From: Crossiella sp. SN42
GTDB lineage: Bacteria; Actinomycetota; Actinomycetes; Mycobacteriales; Pseudonocardiaceae
Length of the DNA: 64,000 nt
Assembly: GCF_023897065.1 (NCBI RefSeq)
Contig: NZ_JAMHIV010000027.1
Location: 98,042 to 162,041 of the forward strand
Direction of reading: 5' to 3'
Shown: positions 28,501 to 36,928 of the stretch, in pieces
Position numbering within the stretch: the stretch's first letter is position 1
Layout: each line of letters starts with the position of its first letter
Program-made: the position numbers and the translations under genes
Notes under the pieces: generated by a model
Told to the model about the DNA's origin: nothing
Seen by the model: only the letters and a program-made list of their open reading frames with translations
Database searches by the model: none

Positions 28501-28544
28501 ACAAAAAAGCGGGCGCTCCCGGCCATGGCCGAAAGCGCCCGCTT
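28501..28544 (-). terminator. Intrinsic terminator downstream of rho
   Basis: On the minus strand, an 11-bp perfect stem AAGCGGGCGCT / AGCGCCCGCTT (28507-28517 and 28534-28544) is followed at once by six T residues. This is a textbook intrinsic terminator, rare in this GC-rich window, placed right after the rho stop. Confidence 0.9.
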
Positions 28545-28559
28545 ACTTACTGACGAGTA

Positions 28560-30599
28560 TCAGTCGTCGTTCGTTCCCGGGGCGTTCTTGGAGACCGTCA
28601 TCAGGAACTCGATGTTCGTGCGGGTCTTGCGCAGACGGTCCAGCAGCAGGTCGATGGCCTGCTGGTCGTCCAGCGCCGCCAGCACCCGGCGGAGCTTGAT
28701 GGTGACCGCCAGCTCGTCAGGGGAGAGCAGCAGCTCTTCCTTGCGCGTGCCGGAGGCGTCCACGTCGACCGCCGGGAAGGTCCGCTTGTCGGCGATCTTG
28801 CGGTCCAGCTTGAGCTCGGCGTTGCCGGTGCCCTTGAACTCCTCGAAGATGACCGTGTCCATGGTGGACCCGGTCTCCACCAGCGCGGTGGCGAAGATGG
28901 TCAGCGAACCGCCACCCTCGATGTTGCGCGCGGCGCCGAGGAAGCGCTTGGGCGGGTACAGCGCGGTGGAGTCGACACCACCGGACAGGATGCGGCCCGA
29001 TGCCGGGGCGGCCAGGTTGTAGGCGCGGCCCAGACGGGTGATCGAGTCCAGCAGCACGACCACGTCGTGACCCATCTCCACCAGGCGCTTGGCGCGCTCG
29101 ATGGAGAGTTCGGCCACGGTGGTGTGGTCGCCCGGCGGCCGGTCGAAGGTCGAGGCGATGACCTCGCCCTTCACCGAACGCTGCATGTCGGTGACCTCCT
29201 CAGGCCGCTCGTCCACGAGCACGACCATGAGGTGGCATTCCGGGTTGTTCGTGGTGATCGCGTTGGCGATCGCCTGCAGCACCGAGGTCTTGCCCGCCTT
29301 GGGCGGGGAGACGATCAGCGCGCGCTGCCCCTTGCCGATCGGCATCACCAGGTCGATGACGCGCGTGGTGAGGATGTGCGGCTCGGTTTCCAGCCGCAGT
29401 CGCTCGTTCGGGTACAGCGGGGTCAGCTTGGTGAACTCCGGACGGCCGCGGACGGCATCCGGCTCCAGGCCGTTGATGGAGTCCACCCGCACCAGCGGGT
29501 TGAACTTCTGCCGCTGCTGCTCCCCGTCCCGGGGCTGGCGCACCGCGCCGGTGATCGCGTCGCCACGGCGCAGGCCGTAGCGGCGGACCAGCGACAGCGA
29601 GACGTAGACGTCGTTGGGCCCGGCCAGGTAACCGGAGGTGCGGACGAACGCGTAGTTGTCCAGCACGTCCAGGATGCCCGCGACCGGCAGCAGCACGTCG
29701 TCCTCGCGGACCTCCGTGTCACCGCCGCCACCGCCCCGGCCGCCGCGCTCCCCGCGGTCACCCCGGTCAGTGCCGCCGCCGTCGCCATCCCGGCCACGGT
29801 TGCGCCTGCGGTCCCGGAAACGGCGTCCCCGCCGCCCCCTGCCGTCCTCGTCCTCGTCGTCCTCCACACCCTGCGGCTGACCCTGGGACGCGGCGCGCTC
29901 GCCCCGGTCCCCACGGTCACCACGATCGTTGCGGTCGTTGCGGTTGCGGTTGCGGTCGTTCCGGTTGCCCCGGTCGCCCCGCTCCCCGCGCTCGCCGCGT
30001 TCCTGCCGCTCACCGCGCTCTTGACGCGGTTGCTGCTCGGCCGGCCGCTCCCGCTGCTCGGTGGCAGCGGCGGCGGGCTGCTCCGCCTGCTCGACGGGCT
30101 TGTCGGCCTGGACCTGCTCGGGGGCGCGCTCGCGGGGGTTCCGCTGCTCGCCCTCCGGGCTCCCGGCCGGACGGGTGGCCGCCCGACGGCGGCGGTTGCG
30201 CCGGGCGTTGTCGCCCCCGGCGTCGCCCTCACCAGCCGCGTTGTCCGCGGCAGCAGGGGTGGCGGCGGGCGCCGGTGGGGCGCTCTCCACCGCGGCGGCC
30301 TTCGGCGCCGGGGTGCTCTCGGCACCCAGCGCCAGCTGGCCGGTCTCGGCCTTGGCCGGCTTGGCAGCCTCGGCGCGTGGCGCCGAACCGCCGCCTTGCC
30401 GCTCCTTGATGGCAGCGATCAGATCGCCCTTGCGCATCCCACTGGTGTTGCCGATGCCCAGCTCACCAGCGAGCTGACGCAGCTCGGCGAGCACCATCCC
30501 GGAAAGGCCGCCACGACGTCGAGTCGCCGTGCCATTGGCCGAAGGGCTGGCAGCGGTCGTCTCGACCGCGTCGCCGCCCAGTAGTTCGGTTTCGCTCAC
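28560..30599 (-). CDS. rho: Transcription termination factor Rho with long Arg/Asp/Gly-rich insert
   Basis: 679-aa hexameric RNA helicase that ends transcription. The Rho N-terminal helical domain covers about residues 33-66. A low-complexity insert (about 69-298) is rich in Arg, Asp, Gly and Asn with RGER, RGDR and RNDR repeats. The cold-shock RNA-binding domain covers about 300-375 (LDVLDNYAFVRTSGYL). The ATPase domain has Walker A SPPKAGKTS (431-439) and Walker B VVVLLD (513-518). The insert is typical of actinobacterial Rho; in Micrococcus and Mycobacterium it is known to aid binding to structured RNA. GTG at 30599 has AGGAAGGA about seven bases upstream. Confidence 0.97.
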   Translation of the reverse strand: MSETELLGGDAVETTAASPSANGTATRRRGGLSGMVLAELRQLAGELGIGNTSGMRKGDLIAAIKERQGGGSAPRAEAAKPAKAETGQLALGAESTPAPKAAAVESAPPAPAATPAAADNAAGEGDAGGDNARRNRRRRAATRPAGSPEGEQRNPRERAPEQVQADKPVEQAEQPAAAATEQRERPAEQQPRQERGERQERGERGERGDRGNRNDRNRNRNDRNDRGDRGDRGERAASQGQPQGVEDDEDEDGRGRRGRRFRDRRRNRGRDGDGGGTDRGDRGERGGRGGGGGDTEVREDDVLLPVAGILDVLDNYAFVRTSGYLAGPNDVYVSLSLVRRYGLRRGDAITGAVRQPRDGEQQRQKFNPLVRVDSINGLEPDAVRGRPEFTKLTPLYPNERLRLETEPHILTTRVIDLVMPIGKGQRALIVSPPKAGKTSVLQAIANAITTNNPECHLMVVLVDERPEEVTDMQRSVKGEVIASTFDRPPGDHTTVAELSIERAKRLVEMGHDVVVLLDSITRLGRAYNLAAPASGRILSGGVDSTALYPPKRFLGAARNIEGGGSLTIFATALVETGSTMDTVIFEEFKGTGNAELKLDRKIADKRTFPAVDVDASGTRKEELLLSPDELAVTIKLRRVLAALDDQQAIDLLLDRLRKTRTNIEFLMTVSKNAPGTNDD

Positions 30600-30918
30600 G
30601 AATGTCCTTCCTGACCGGTCCCCGCCTCCTACGTGGACCAGCGGACTTGCCGCCCGACGGAACGCGGGACAGCAGGTCGTCCAGTACCGGTGAGAAGACT
30701 CGGCACGGGACTGTCAATCACCGCCTCGGTGTACCCGTCAGCGTGGATTCCGCCCTGGACGGATCGGAACCTACTTCAACGGGGATGCGACCCGGGAACG
30801 AGGCCCGGGAACGGCACCGGCGACCGTGCGCGCGGTGACTGATTGCCTCTGAGGGTAGACCCCGGGTCAGCACGGTGCAACAACCGGGTCGGTCGTGGCG
30901 TGGCGGGAAGGGCCTTGG
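30600..30918. other. rho leader region
   Basis: 319 bases with no supported gene. On the minus strand a perfect -35-like TTGACA lies at 30717-30712, but no matching -10 is found 16-18 bases on. A tandem CCCGGGAAC repeat lies around 30,795-30,816. Long rho leaders that allow self-attenuation are known in other bacteria; nothing here proves one. Confidence 0.45.
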
Positions 30919-31848
30919 CTACCTCGGCTTTGCTCCCTCAGACGGGTTGGCCGGACCCCCGATCGGTTCCACCACCACCCCGCCCTGGTCGATCGGCAGG
31001 GCCATCGGGGTGAACCCGGACAGGTCCGCCTCTTCGGGCAGGTGACCACCGCGGGGGAAGGCGATCACGGTGGGTCCCGCCCCGGAGACCATGGCCGGCA
31101 CCCCGCTGGCCCGCAACGAGTCCACCAGCGCCATGGTCGCCGGGAAGGCGGGGCGGCGGTACTCCTGGTGCAACCGGTCCGCGGTGCCGGGCAGCAGCAG
31201 CCAGGGATCGGTGGTCAGCGCGTAGACGGCCAGCGCCGAGCGCCCCGCCGCGAAGGCCGCGTCCCGGAGCGGAACCAGCTCCGGCAACAACCCGCGTGTG
31301 GTCTTCGTCTCGGACCGCGTTTCCGGCACCAGCACCACCGGTGAGAGCTCCTCGTGCGGCTCCAGCCGGATGGCCTGGTACTGCTCGTCGTCCTGCCAGG
31401 CGATCACGATCCCGCCGTAGACACTGGCCGCGGCGTTGTCAGCATGCCCCTCGAACTCCGCGGCCAGCTGCAACACCCCGTCATCCAGCTCCCGGTCCGC
31501 CAACGCGAACCCAGCTGCCACCCCGGCCACCGCCGCCGCCGCGGAGGACCCCAGCCCCCGAGCGTGCGGAATCCGGTTCCGGCACACCAGCTCCAGCCCC
31601 ACCCCGCGCACCCCGCACCGCTCCAGCGCGGCCAGCGCCGCCCGCACCACCAGATGCCGCCCATCAGCGGGAACCGAGTCAGCGCCCTGGCCCTCGACCC
31701 GCACCCGGACCTCACCGGCAGGCGCGACCCGCACCTCCACCTCGTCGTAGAGCGCGAGCGCGAGACCAAGGGAGTCGAACCCCGACCCGAGGTTCGCCGT
31801 CGACGCGGGCACCGTGACCCGCACACCAGTTCCGATCCGCACCCGCAC
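30919..31848 (-). CDS. thrB: Homoserine kinase
   Basis: 309-aa GHMP kinase that phosphorylates homoserine for threonine synthesis. The N-terminal [19 protein letters not shown] motif, the ATP loop [16 protein letters not shown] and the late motif [10 protein letters not shown] are intact. The start is GTG at 31848, which lies three bases after the preceding membrane-protein stop; other in-frame GTGs follow closely and no strong ribosome-binding site decides. It is separated from thrC by an ESX substrate island of about 6.6 kb, though all genes point the same way. Confidence 0.95.
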   Translation of the reverse strand: MRVRIGTGVRVTVPASTANLGSGFDSLGLALALYDEVEVRVAPAGEVRVRVEGQGADSVPADGRHLVVRAALAALERCGVRGVGLELVCRNRIPHARGLGSSAAAAVAGVAAGFALADRELDDGVLQLAAEFEGHADNAAASVYGGIVIAWQDDEQYQAIRLEPHEELSPVVLVPETRSETKTTRGLLPELVPLRDAAFAAGRSALAVYALTTDPWLLLPGTADRLHQEYRRPAFPATMALVDSLRASGVPAMVSGAGPTVIAFPRGGHLPEEADLSGFTPMALPIDQGGVVVEPIGGPANPSEGAKPR

Positions 31849-31851
31849 ACC

Positions 31852-32388
31852 CTAGATCAGGCGCGGAGGCCCCCATCCGGCCCTGACCGCCTGCTCCACC
31901 TGGCCCTCCAGCTTGCGCACCATGTCCAACGGCAGGCTCGCGCACACCCAGCAGAGGTAGAGCATCGGGACCGGGAGGATCAGCAGGACGTGAAAAGCTC
32001 CGCCGGCGATCCAGGGCACCACGACGGCGGGCACCACGGCGAGGGCCGCGAGGCCGCCGATCGTCCAGGAGCCGACGGCCGCGGCCCGGCGGCACCGGCG
32101 CATCCTGGCCAGGTCGACGTGGTCCCTGACCACCAGCCGGCGGGCCCAGACCAGGAAGACCACCGGCCACAGCGGGCCGACCGGGAAGACCGGGAGCGCC
32201 CACTTCCACATGCCGCCGAGGCTCCCGATTGCCGGCGAAGCCTCCAGCAGCATCGCCAGCCCCGCCACCAGCGAGCACCCACCCACCAGGGCCAACAGCA
32301 CGCTCACGCCGGTCCAGTGCTGCCTGGTCTCGCTCGCACCGCGCACGAACACCCAGGCCACGGGCGGTGCGGGCGGTCCGGGGTTCAC
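31852..32388 (-). CDS. Four-helix membrane protein, paralogue of its upstream neighbour
   Basis: 178-aa protein with four predicted membrane helices. The cytoplasmic loop between helices 2 and 3 reads VVRDHVDLARMRRCRRA and resembles IRADHVNLPLLRRLRTL of the adjacent gene; length, topology and a loop after the last helix with basic residues also agree. The two are therefore tandem paralogues. GTG at 32388 overlaps the upstream stop (GTGA). No family was recognised. It is the last gene of the ESX substrate island, and thrB follows after three bases. Confidence 0.75.
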   Translation of the reverse strand: MNPGPPAPPVAWVFVRGASETRQHWTGVSVLLALVGGCSLVAGLAMLLEASPAIGSLGGMWKWALPVFPVGPLWPVVFLVWARRLVVRDHVDLARMRRCRRAAAVGSWTIGGLAALAVVPAVVVPWIAGGAFHVLLILPVPMLYLCWVCASLPLDMVRKLEGQVEQAVRAGWGPPRLI

Positions 32389-32900
32389 GACAGCCAGCCG
32401 TGCTCGGTGCGCGCCCGCTCGGCCTGTTTCACACGTCTGAGGAGCGAGGCCGCGAACAGGTACGGCATGGGCAGGCACATCACGGCCACCCCGCTCATGC
32501 TCACCTGGGCTGTCGCCGCTGAGCCCGCCATCCCGGCCCTGGCTTGCTCGAGCGCCAACAGCCCGATGACCACACCGGTCAGGGACAGCAGGACCGTGAC
32601 ACCGGCGAACCAGGCGTACAGCGTCCGGAGTCGGCGGAGCAACGGCAGGTTCACGTGGTCGGCCCGGATCGTCTGCCGCAGCAACAGCAGGAGCAGTCCA
32701 GCCGCCAGCAACAGGCTCACCAGGAACACCGCCTGCGCCGTGACGAACCGCGCGGGCCAGGAACCTTCCGGGTAATCGGTGGGGCCCAGTGTGACGCCCA
32801 GGAACCACACCAAAAGGGCCGGTAGACACAGGAAGATCGCCATGCCGAGCGCCGAACCCCGGGTCCGGTGGGCGCCCAGCAAGAACCGCCACTCGGTCAT
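32385..32900 (-). CDS. Four-helix membrane protein, paralogue of its downstream neighbour
   Basis: 171-aa protein with four membrane helices (about residues 17-36, 52-75, 90-112 and 127-148) and the loop IRADHVNLPLLRRLRTL between helices 2 and 3. It shares this layout and the DHV-(N/D)-L signature with the next gene. ATG at 32900 begins MTEWRFLLGAHR. It lies 34 bases after the WXG-type gene. No function is recognised; context suggests a membrane partner of the ESX-type genes. Confidence 0.75.
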   Translation of the reverse strand: MTEWRFLLGAHRTRGSALGMAIFLCLPALLVWFLGVTLGPTDYPEGSWPARFVTAQAVFLVSLLLAAGLLLLLLRQTIRADHVNLPLLRRLRTLYAWFAGVTVLLSLTGVVIGLLALEQARAGMAGSAATAQVSMSGVAVMCLPMPYLFAASLLRRVKQAERARTEHGWLS

Positions 32901-32934
32901 CCAGCGCGCCCGGTGAGCTGGTCAATGGCCGTCA

Positions 32935-33720
32935 TCAGCTGGGTTCCCATTGACTGTCGTCCCCGTCCTTGACGCTGGCATCGGCCAATCGTGCCGGTAC
33001 CACCTTCGGCCAGGAGCCATCCGGGTACGCCTTGCCACCAGCGACGAGTTGCATCAGCTTTGCCCGCTGCCCGGCTGAGGCTGTCTGGAACTTGGTCAAT
33101 GCCTGGGTGATCGAGGTCATGGCGTCCGAGAACGCGCTGGCCGCCTCGATGGCCAGGCCAAGACCAATTGGGAGGGTGGCCACGCCCGCACAGGCAGCGA
33201 TGGCCAATGTCAACTTCCACAGCAGGGTTTTCAGCGCGGCTGCGAGCGCGGCCCAGAACGACTCCAACGCCGCCGCTGCGTCCACCAGGGAGGTGTGCAG
33301 CCCGTCCGTGATCGACTTGATCACCGACAGCGCCTCGTTCTGCAGCGTCACCGCGTCGCTGTACGCTTTCGCGGCTTTACCGCTCCACTCGTCGTTGGTG
33401 GCCAGTCGCTCCGCGCGCAACGCGCCTGCCAGCTGGTCGGTGACGGCACCAACGTGTCTGGTCCAAGCCTCGCCGGTAGCGCGGAGAGCGGCCGGTGAGC
33501 CCGGGCGGTCGAAGATCGAGTTGAGCTTGTCGACCGCCGCACTCGCCTCAGTCCCCAGCACACCTTGCTGTGACAGCGCATATTGGATCGCCAGGGGCGG
33601 TGAGAACCCCATCAGCGCCCCGATGCAGCTCCGCACTGTCTCAACATCGCGGATGACCTGGCGCTTTCCCTGCTCGATGGCTTGCAGCGACATCTCGAAG
33701 ACCGGGTCCTCATGCGCCAT
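32935..33720 (-). CDS. Large WXG100-like type VII secretion protein
   Basis: 261-aa mostly helical protein. The middle carries a WXG motif in NDEWSGKAAKAYSDAV (about residues 116-131), flanked by helices as in WXG100/ESAT-6-like proteins. A hydrophobic Ala-rich region follows (about 160-205), which could insert in a membrane. The tail ends in a hydrophilic WPKVVPARLAD segment. ATG at 33720 overlaps the EspC-like stop by 11 bases and follows GGGGGTGA. A toxin-like or effector role is possible for such longer WXG proteins, but no catalytic motif is visible. Confidence 0.75.
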   Translation of the reverse strand: MAHEDPVFEMSLQAIEQGKRQVIRDVETVRSCIGALMGFSPPLAIQYALSQQGVLGTEASAAVDKLNSIFDRPGSPAALRATGEAWTRHVGAVTDQLAGALRAERLATNDEWSGKAAKAYSDAVTLQNEALSVIKSITDGLHTSLVDAAAALESFWAALAAALKTLLWKLTLAIAACAGVATLPIGLGLAIEAASAFSDAMTSITQALTKFQTASAGQRAKLMQLVAGGKAYPDGSWPKVVPARLADASVKDGDDSQWEPS

Positions 33721-34048
33721 GGCGATCACCCCCGGCCCGCTTGAGTTCGTGGGCTCCTTCGGCGTCCTCGCGCTCGTAGGTCGCGGCCACTTGCAGCAAT
33801 GTCGAACCAATGCGCTCGAACTCGGTGTGCGCGCCGGTCAACAGGTGCTCGAGCTTGCTCCGGATCGTGGAGTAGGACGAGGCCAGCTCCGATCCGAGCA
33901 ATACCGAGAAGTCCTGTTCGGTCAGGATGAACCTGCTCGCGCGTTCGGCGGCGGTGCGCATCTCCTCAGCCGCGGCTGACCATCGTGCCGCGTCCGACCG
34001 CAATGCGTCGAGTGCGACGCTGATCTTCGGATTTCCCCACGGGTACAT
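33710..34048 (-). CDS. EspC-like type VII secretion substrate
   Basis: 112-aa helical protein resembling the EspC/ESX-1 secretion-associated family: two long helices (ALRSDAARWSAAAEEMRTAA, then SSYSTIRSKLEHLLTGAHT) and a C-terminal T7SS signal YxxxD at Tyr91-Asp95 (YERED). ATG at 34048 (MYPWGNPKISVALDAL) has a strong AAGGGGGAG ribosome-binding site. It sits between the YbaB-like gene and the large WXG-type gene. Secretion is inferred from the YxxxD signal; no ESX ATPase is in the window. Confidence 0.8.
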   Translation of the reverse strand: MYPWGNPKISVALDALRSDAARWSAAAEEMRTAAERASRFILTEQDFSVLLGSELASSYSTIRSKLEHLLTGAHTEFERIGSTLLQVAATYEREDAEGAHELKRAGGDRHGA

Positions 34049-34073
34049 CGCTCCCCCTTCTGTGAAAACCGGC

Positions 34074-34784
34074 TCAACCGCCCAGGCCCAGCGCCCGGAG
34101 CAGGGCCTGTGGGTCACTGCCGAGCTCCACGAGGCGGGCTACGGACGCGGGCGGGGCGATGGCGGCGTGCGCCGTCCTGCGCTGGGCGTCCTGGAACGCG
34201 CTGAGCACGGTGACCCTGATCTCGGTGTGCCGCGCCGTGTGCAACCAGGCCGGTTCGAGCTCGACCGCGGTGAAGCCGTTGCCGCCCAATGAGACGGAGA
34301 CCACGCCATTGGCCGCCACACCGGTCGTCGGCGTCTGGGCGGCCTTGGTCAGCTCGGCCCGGTACTGCTCCAGCTCGGTGTCAAACCGGGCCAGGAGGTG
34401 CTGTAGCTCCTGTTTGAGCCCTCGCGCCACCACTCCTGCCGGATCCCCGCCCGCGTCTCCCAGTGCCGCGGCGGGCTGGGCGGGCCCCGATGGTCTGGGC
34501 GCACCCTCGGCCAGCTGCGCGGTGACCCGCTCGAGCAGGGCCGTGTTCGCCGTGGTCCTGAGCAGCTCGCCGAGCTCGCGCGGTGGCACCGAGTCCCGCC
34601 ACCGTTCAACGATGGTGACGTCCACCACGAGCCCCGACTGGTCCACCGTCACCTGGACTGGTGGCTCATCCCGCGCCGGCTCCGCGTCGCGCGGCTCCCC
34701 CTGGTCTTGCCGTGCTCTGGGCCGTTCTTCCTCGTCCCAGTCCTCAGTGAACTTGCTCAGCCAGTTATCGCCGGACGGCGACAT
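34074..34784 (-). CDS. YbaB/EbfC-like domain protein associated with ESX genes
   Basis: 236-aa protein. An acidic, disordered N-terminus (about residues 1-45) is followed by a beta segment (VQVTVDQSGLVVDVTI), a helical middle, and a C-terminal region (VVSVSLGGNGFTAVELEPAW, then TEIRVTVLSAFQDAQRR) that resembles YbaB/EbfC nucleoid-associated folds. YbaB-like proteins often accompany ESX substrates in Pseudonocardiales, where their role is unknown. ATG at 34784 has AGGGGGA upstream. The fold call is from pattern only. Confidence 0.65.
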   Translation of the reverse strand: MSPSGDNWLSKFTEDWDEEERPRARQDQGEPRDAEPARDEPPVQVTVDQSGLVVDVTIVERWRDSVPPRELGELLRTTANTALLERVTAQLAEGAPRPSGPAQPAAALGDAGGDPAGVVARGLKQELQHLLARFDTELEQYRAELTKAAQTPTTGVAANGVVSVSLGGNGFTAVELEPAWLHTARHTEIRVTVLSAFQDAQRRTAHAAIAPPASVARLVELGSDPQALLRALGLGG

Positions 34785-34888
34785 GCATCCCCCTGCGGTC
34801 CGGACCGACGCCTCCCCCAGGTCGGTCCGCGACCGAACTTAGAGGATCAACGTCGATCCGGCACCCGAACTCCGGGAAAGACACCGGA

Positions 34889-35674
34889 TCAGCGGTCCAC
34901 GACCTCGGCCAGCAGGCTGTCGAGTTGTTCGGCGACCTTGCGGTTGTCCACGCCGAAGAAGTTGATCCAGCCGTTGCGTTCCCGGCTGCCGATGCGGCCT
35001 GCCTGGATGTCGAAGACGTTGAGCACGCTGCTCGCGCGCAGGCTGCGGCCGTACTGGTCGCGGGCGGTGGCGCCGAACTGGGCGTACAGGGTGCGGTCGG
35101 CGTCGCCGATTTCCCACAGGAGCTGGGCGTCTTCTGGGCGGACGCCTCGGCTGGTGAGGATCTGGACGAAGGCCTTGCCCTGGTCGGCGGCCTGGCTGAC
35201 CGCGGACTCCAGCACGTCGGCGGCGACGGTGACCGAGCCGACGCGGCCCGGTGGGGGCTGGGGCAGCAGGCCGGCGGCCGCGGGGGCCAGGCCGGTGCTG
35301 CGGACCCAGCCGAAGCGGTACCGGTCGCCGTCGTGCACGGCCAACACGCCGGTGTCGCCGACGGCCGAGCAGAGCGCCTTGACCTCGGGCAGGATCTGCT
35401 CGCCCACCCGCCAGGAGAACCGGATGTCGATGGACCGGTTGGGGCGGGCCAGCAGGACCAGCAGGTCCTCCAGTTCCACGTCCAACCGGCCGTCCTCGGC
35501 GCGGCCACGCTGCTCAAGGGACGACCAGGCGAGGCGGCGGAAGTGCGCGCGTTCCTCGTCGGTGACGCCGTGGGACAGCGTGTTCAGCTCGGTGGGCTTG
35601 TCGCCCAGTCGCAGGTGCTCCCAGAGGACCTCGAACTCCAGTGCGTTCAGTTCGAGGTCGAGTGAAACGGTCAC
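34889..35674 (-). CDS. EspG family ESX secretion chaperone
   Basis: 261-aa protein matching the EspG family: start LELNALEFEVLWEHL, central ILPEVKALCSAVGDTGVLAV and the late segment RNGWINFFGVDNRKVAEQL. In mycobacteria EspG binds the tip of PPE partners and delivers PE-PPE pairs to the ESX machine. Its GTG start overlaps the stop of the PPE-like gene (GTGA), and that gene is its probable client. A 104-base gap follows before the YbaB-like gene. Confidence 0.9.
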   Translation of the reverse strand: MTVSLDLELNALEFEVLWEHLRLGDKPTELNTLSHGVTDEERAHFRRLAWSSLEQRGRAEDGRLDVELEDLLVLLARPNRSIDIRFSWRVGEQILPEVKALCSAVGDTGVLAVHDGDRYRFGWVRSTGLAPAAAGLLPQPPPGRVGSVTVAADVLESAVSQAADQGKAFVQILTSRGVRPEDAQLLWEIGDADRTLYAQFGATARDQYGRSLRASSVLNVFDIQAGRIGSRERNGWINFFGVDNRKVAEQLDSLLAEVVDR

Positions 35675-36900
35675 AGGCCCGGACGCTCACCGATCACCGG
35701 CGGCGCGACCAGCGTGCCCTCGCCGAAGATGTCGTCGGTCTCGATGAGGTAGTCAGGACGCTTGTGCTCCTTGTCCTCCTCGCCGTTGGCCCGCGCGCCA
35801 CCGCCCATGGGACCGCCCATGCCGGGCGCGCCACCACGGCCACCGGGACCGAAGCCGCTGCCGGGACCGCCGGGGCCACCCGAGCCGATGCCGCCCATGC
35901 CGCCGGGGCCGAAGCCGGGGCGCATGCCCGCCGAGCCTGAGCCGCTGCCGGGGCCGAAGCCACCGGGCATGCCGCCGACCGGGACCGGGCCGAAGCTCGA
36001 ACCGCCCCCGGGGCCGGAAGTGGGCACCGGGTTGTTCATCGGCAGCGGCTGGTTGACCACCGGGGACGGGATGACCCGGTTCGGGTCGACCTGGTCGTTG
36101 GGCAGGTTCCGGTTCCAGTCGTCGTTGCGGCGGTTGTCGATCGGGTCCCGGTCGTCGGGGATGCCGTCGCCGTCCCGGTCGCCGGGGCGGTTGTTGTCCC
36201 GGTTGTTGTTCCGGTCGTCGACCGGGTCCCGGTCGTCCGGGATGCCGTCGCCGTCCCGGTCGCCGACCACCACACCGCGCCGGGTCGGGTCGGACTGGTC
36301 GAAGTTGCCGCCGCGCCGGGTCGGGGTGGCGACCGGGTTGCCGACCTCGGACTTGCCGCCGCCGGAGGCGCCGACGCCGACGTCGATCGGGTCGGGCGCG
36401 ACGAAGACGGGCAGGTTCGAGGTGGAGGAGAGCACCGTGGACTCGTAGCCGCGCATGGTCTCGCGGGCCTTGCGCTCGGCGTTGTCCTTGTCCTGCTGTT
36501 CCTGCTGCTTGTCGGTCATCCCGCCGGTGAGCGAGGCCCAGCCGCGGGAGATGAAGTTGTCACTGGAGGTGACCTGCTTGGCGGGCTCGATCTTCTTCTG
36601 CGTGTCGACGAAGGTGTTCGTGCTGGTCGACGAGGTGGTCCGCATCAGGTCGGCCATGCTGGAAGCCTCAGTGGCCCACTGGTGCGCGGGCGAGACGCGC
36701 TCCTGCATCTGGTCGAAGGACTTGCCCTGCATGACGCCGGTGGCGGCCTCGAAGGCCTTCTTCACGTTCTCGCCGATCCGGCCCAGCCGCTCGGCCTGCT
36801 TCTCCCAGAGCAGATCACGACTGCTCAGGGCATAGTGCCCACGGCCTTCGTTGATCATCTTGTGGATCTGCTCGTGGCTGTACGCGTCCCAGTTGGTCAT
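35671..36900 (-). CDS. PPE-like ESX substrate with type-3 calcium repeats and Gly/Pro-rich tail
   Basis: 409-aa protein. Residues 1-160 are helical (LLWEKQAERLGRIGENVKKA, then PAHQWATEASSMADLM) as in PPE or WXG-type partners; no literal Pro-Pro-Glu is present. A linker leads to two copies of a thrombospondin type-3-like calcium motif, DRDGDGIPDDRDP (213-229 and 240-256). Then comes a Gly/Pro/Met-rich region (about 295-370) and a charged C-terminus. It precedes espG with a four-base overlap and follows a PE-like gene, the usual PE-PPE-EspG order. An exported, calcium-binding surface role is inferred. Confidence 0.82.
   Translation of the reverse strand: MTNWDAYSHEQIHKMINEGRGHYALSSRDLLWEKQAERLGRIGENVKKAFEAATGVMQGKSFDQMQERVSPAHQWATEASSMADLMRTTSSTSTNTFVDTQKKIEPAKQVTSSDNFISRGWASLTGGMTDKQQEQQDKDNAERKARETMRGYESTVLSSTSNLPVFVAPDPIDVGVGASGGGKSEVGNPVATPTRRGGNFDQSDPTRRGVVVGDRDGDGIPDDRDPVDDRNNNRDNNRPGDRDGDGIPDDRDPIDNRRNDDWNRNLPNDQVDPNRVIPSPVVNQPLPMNNPVPTSGPGGGSSFGPVPVGGMPGGFGPGSGSGSAGMRPGFGPGGMGGIGSGGPGGPGSGFGPGGRGGAPGMGGPMGGGARANGEEDKEHKRPDYLIETDDIFGEGTLVAPPVIGERPGL
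36137..36265 (-). repeat. Internal direct repeat encoding the calcium motifs
   Basis: Two 48-base copies (36137-36184 and 36218-36265) match at 46 positions and are spaced 81 bases apart, which is 27 codons. They lie in frame within the PPE-like gene and encode the repeated DRDGDGIPDDRDP element, which suggests recent tandem duplication. Confidence 0.85.
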
Positions 36901-36928
36901 GTCCTCACCCCAGTTGTGCCCGTGCGGC

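Noticed and set aside
30600..30918. TTGACA promoter upstream of rho
   Set aside because: The -35 match is perfect, but no -10-like hexamer occurs at 16-18 bases, so I do not call a promoter.
36137..36265. CRISPR-like repeat array
   Set aside because: Only two copies, in frame within a protein gene, and encoding a known calcium-binding motif; no cas genes are present.
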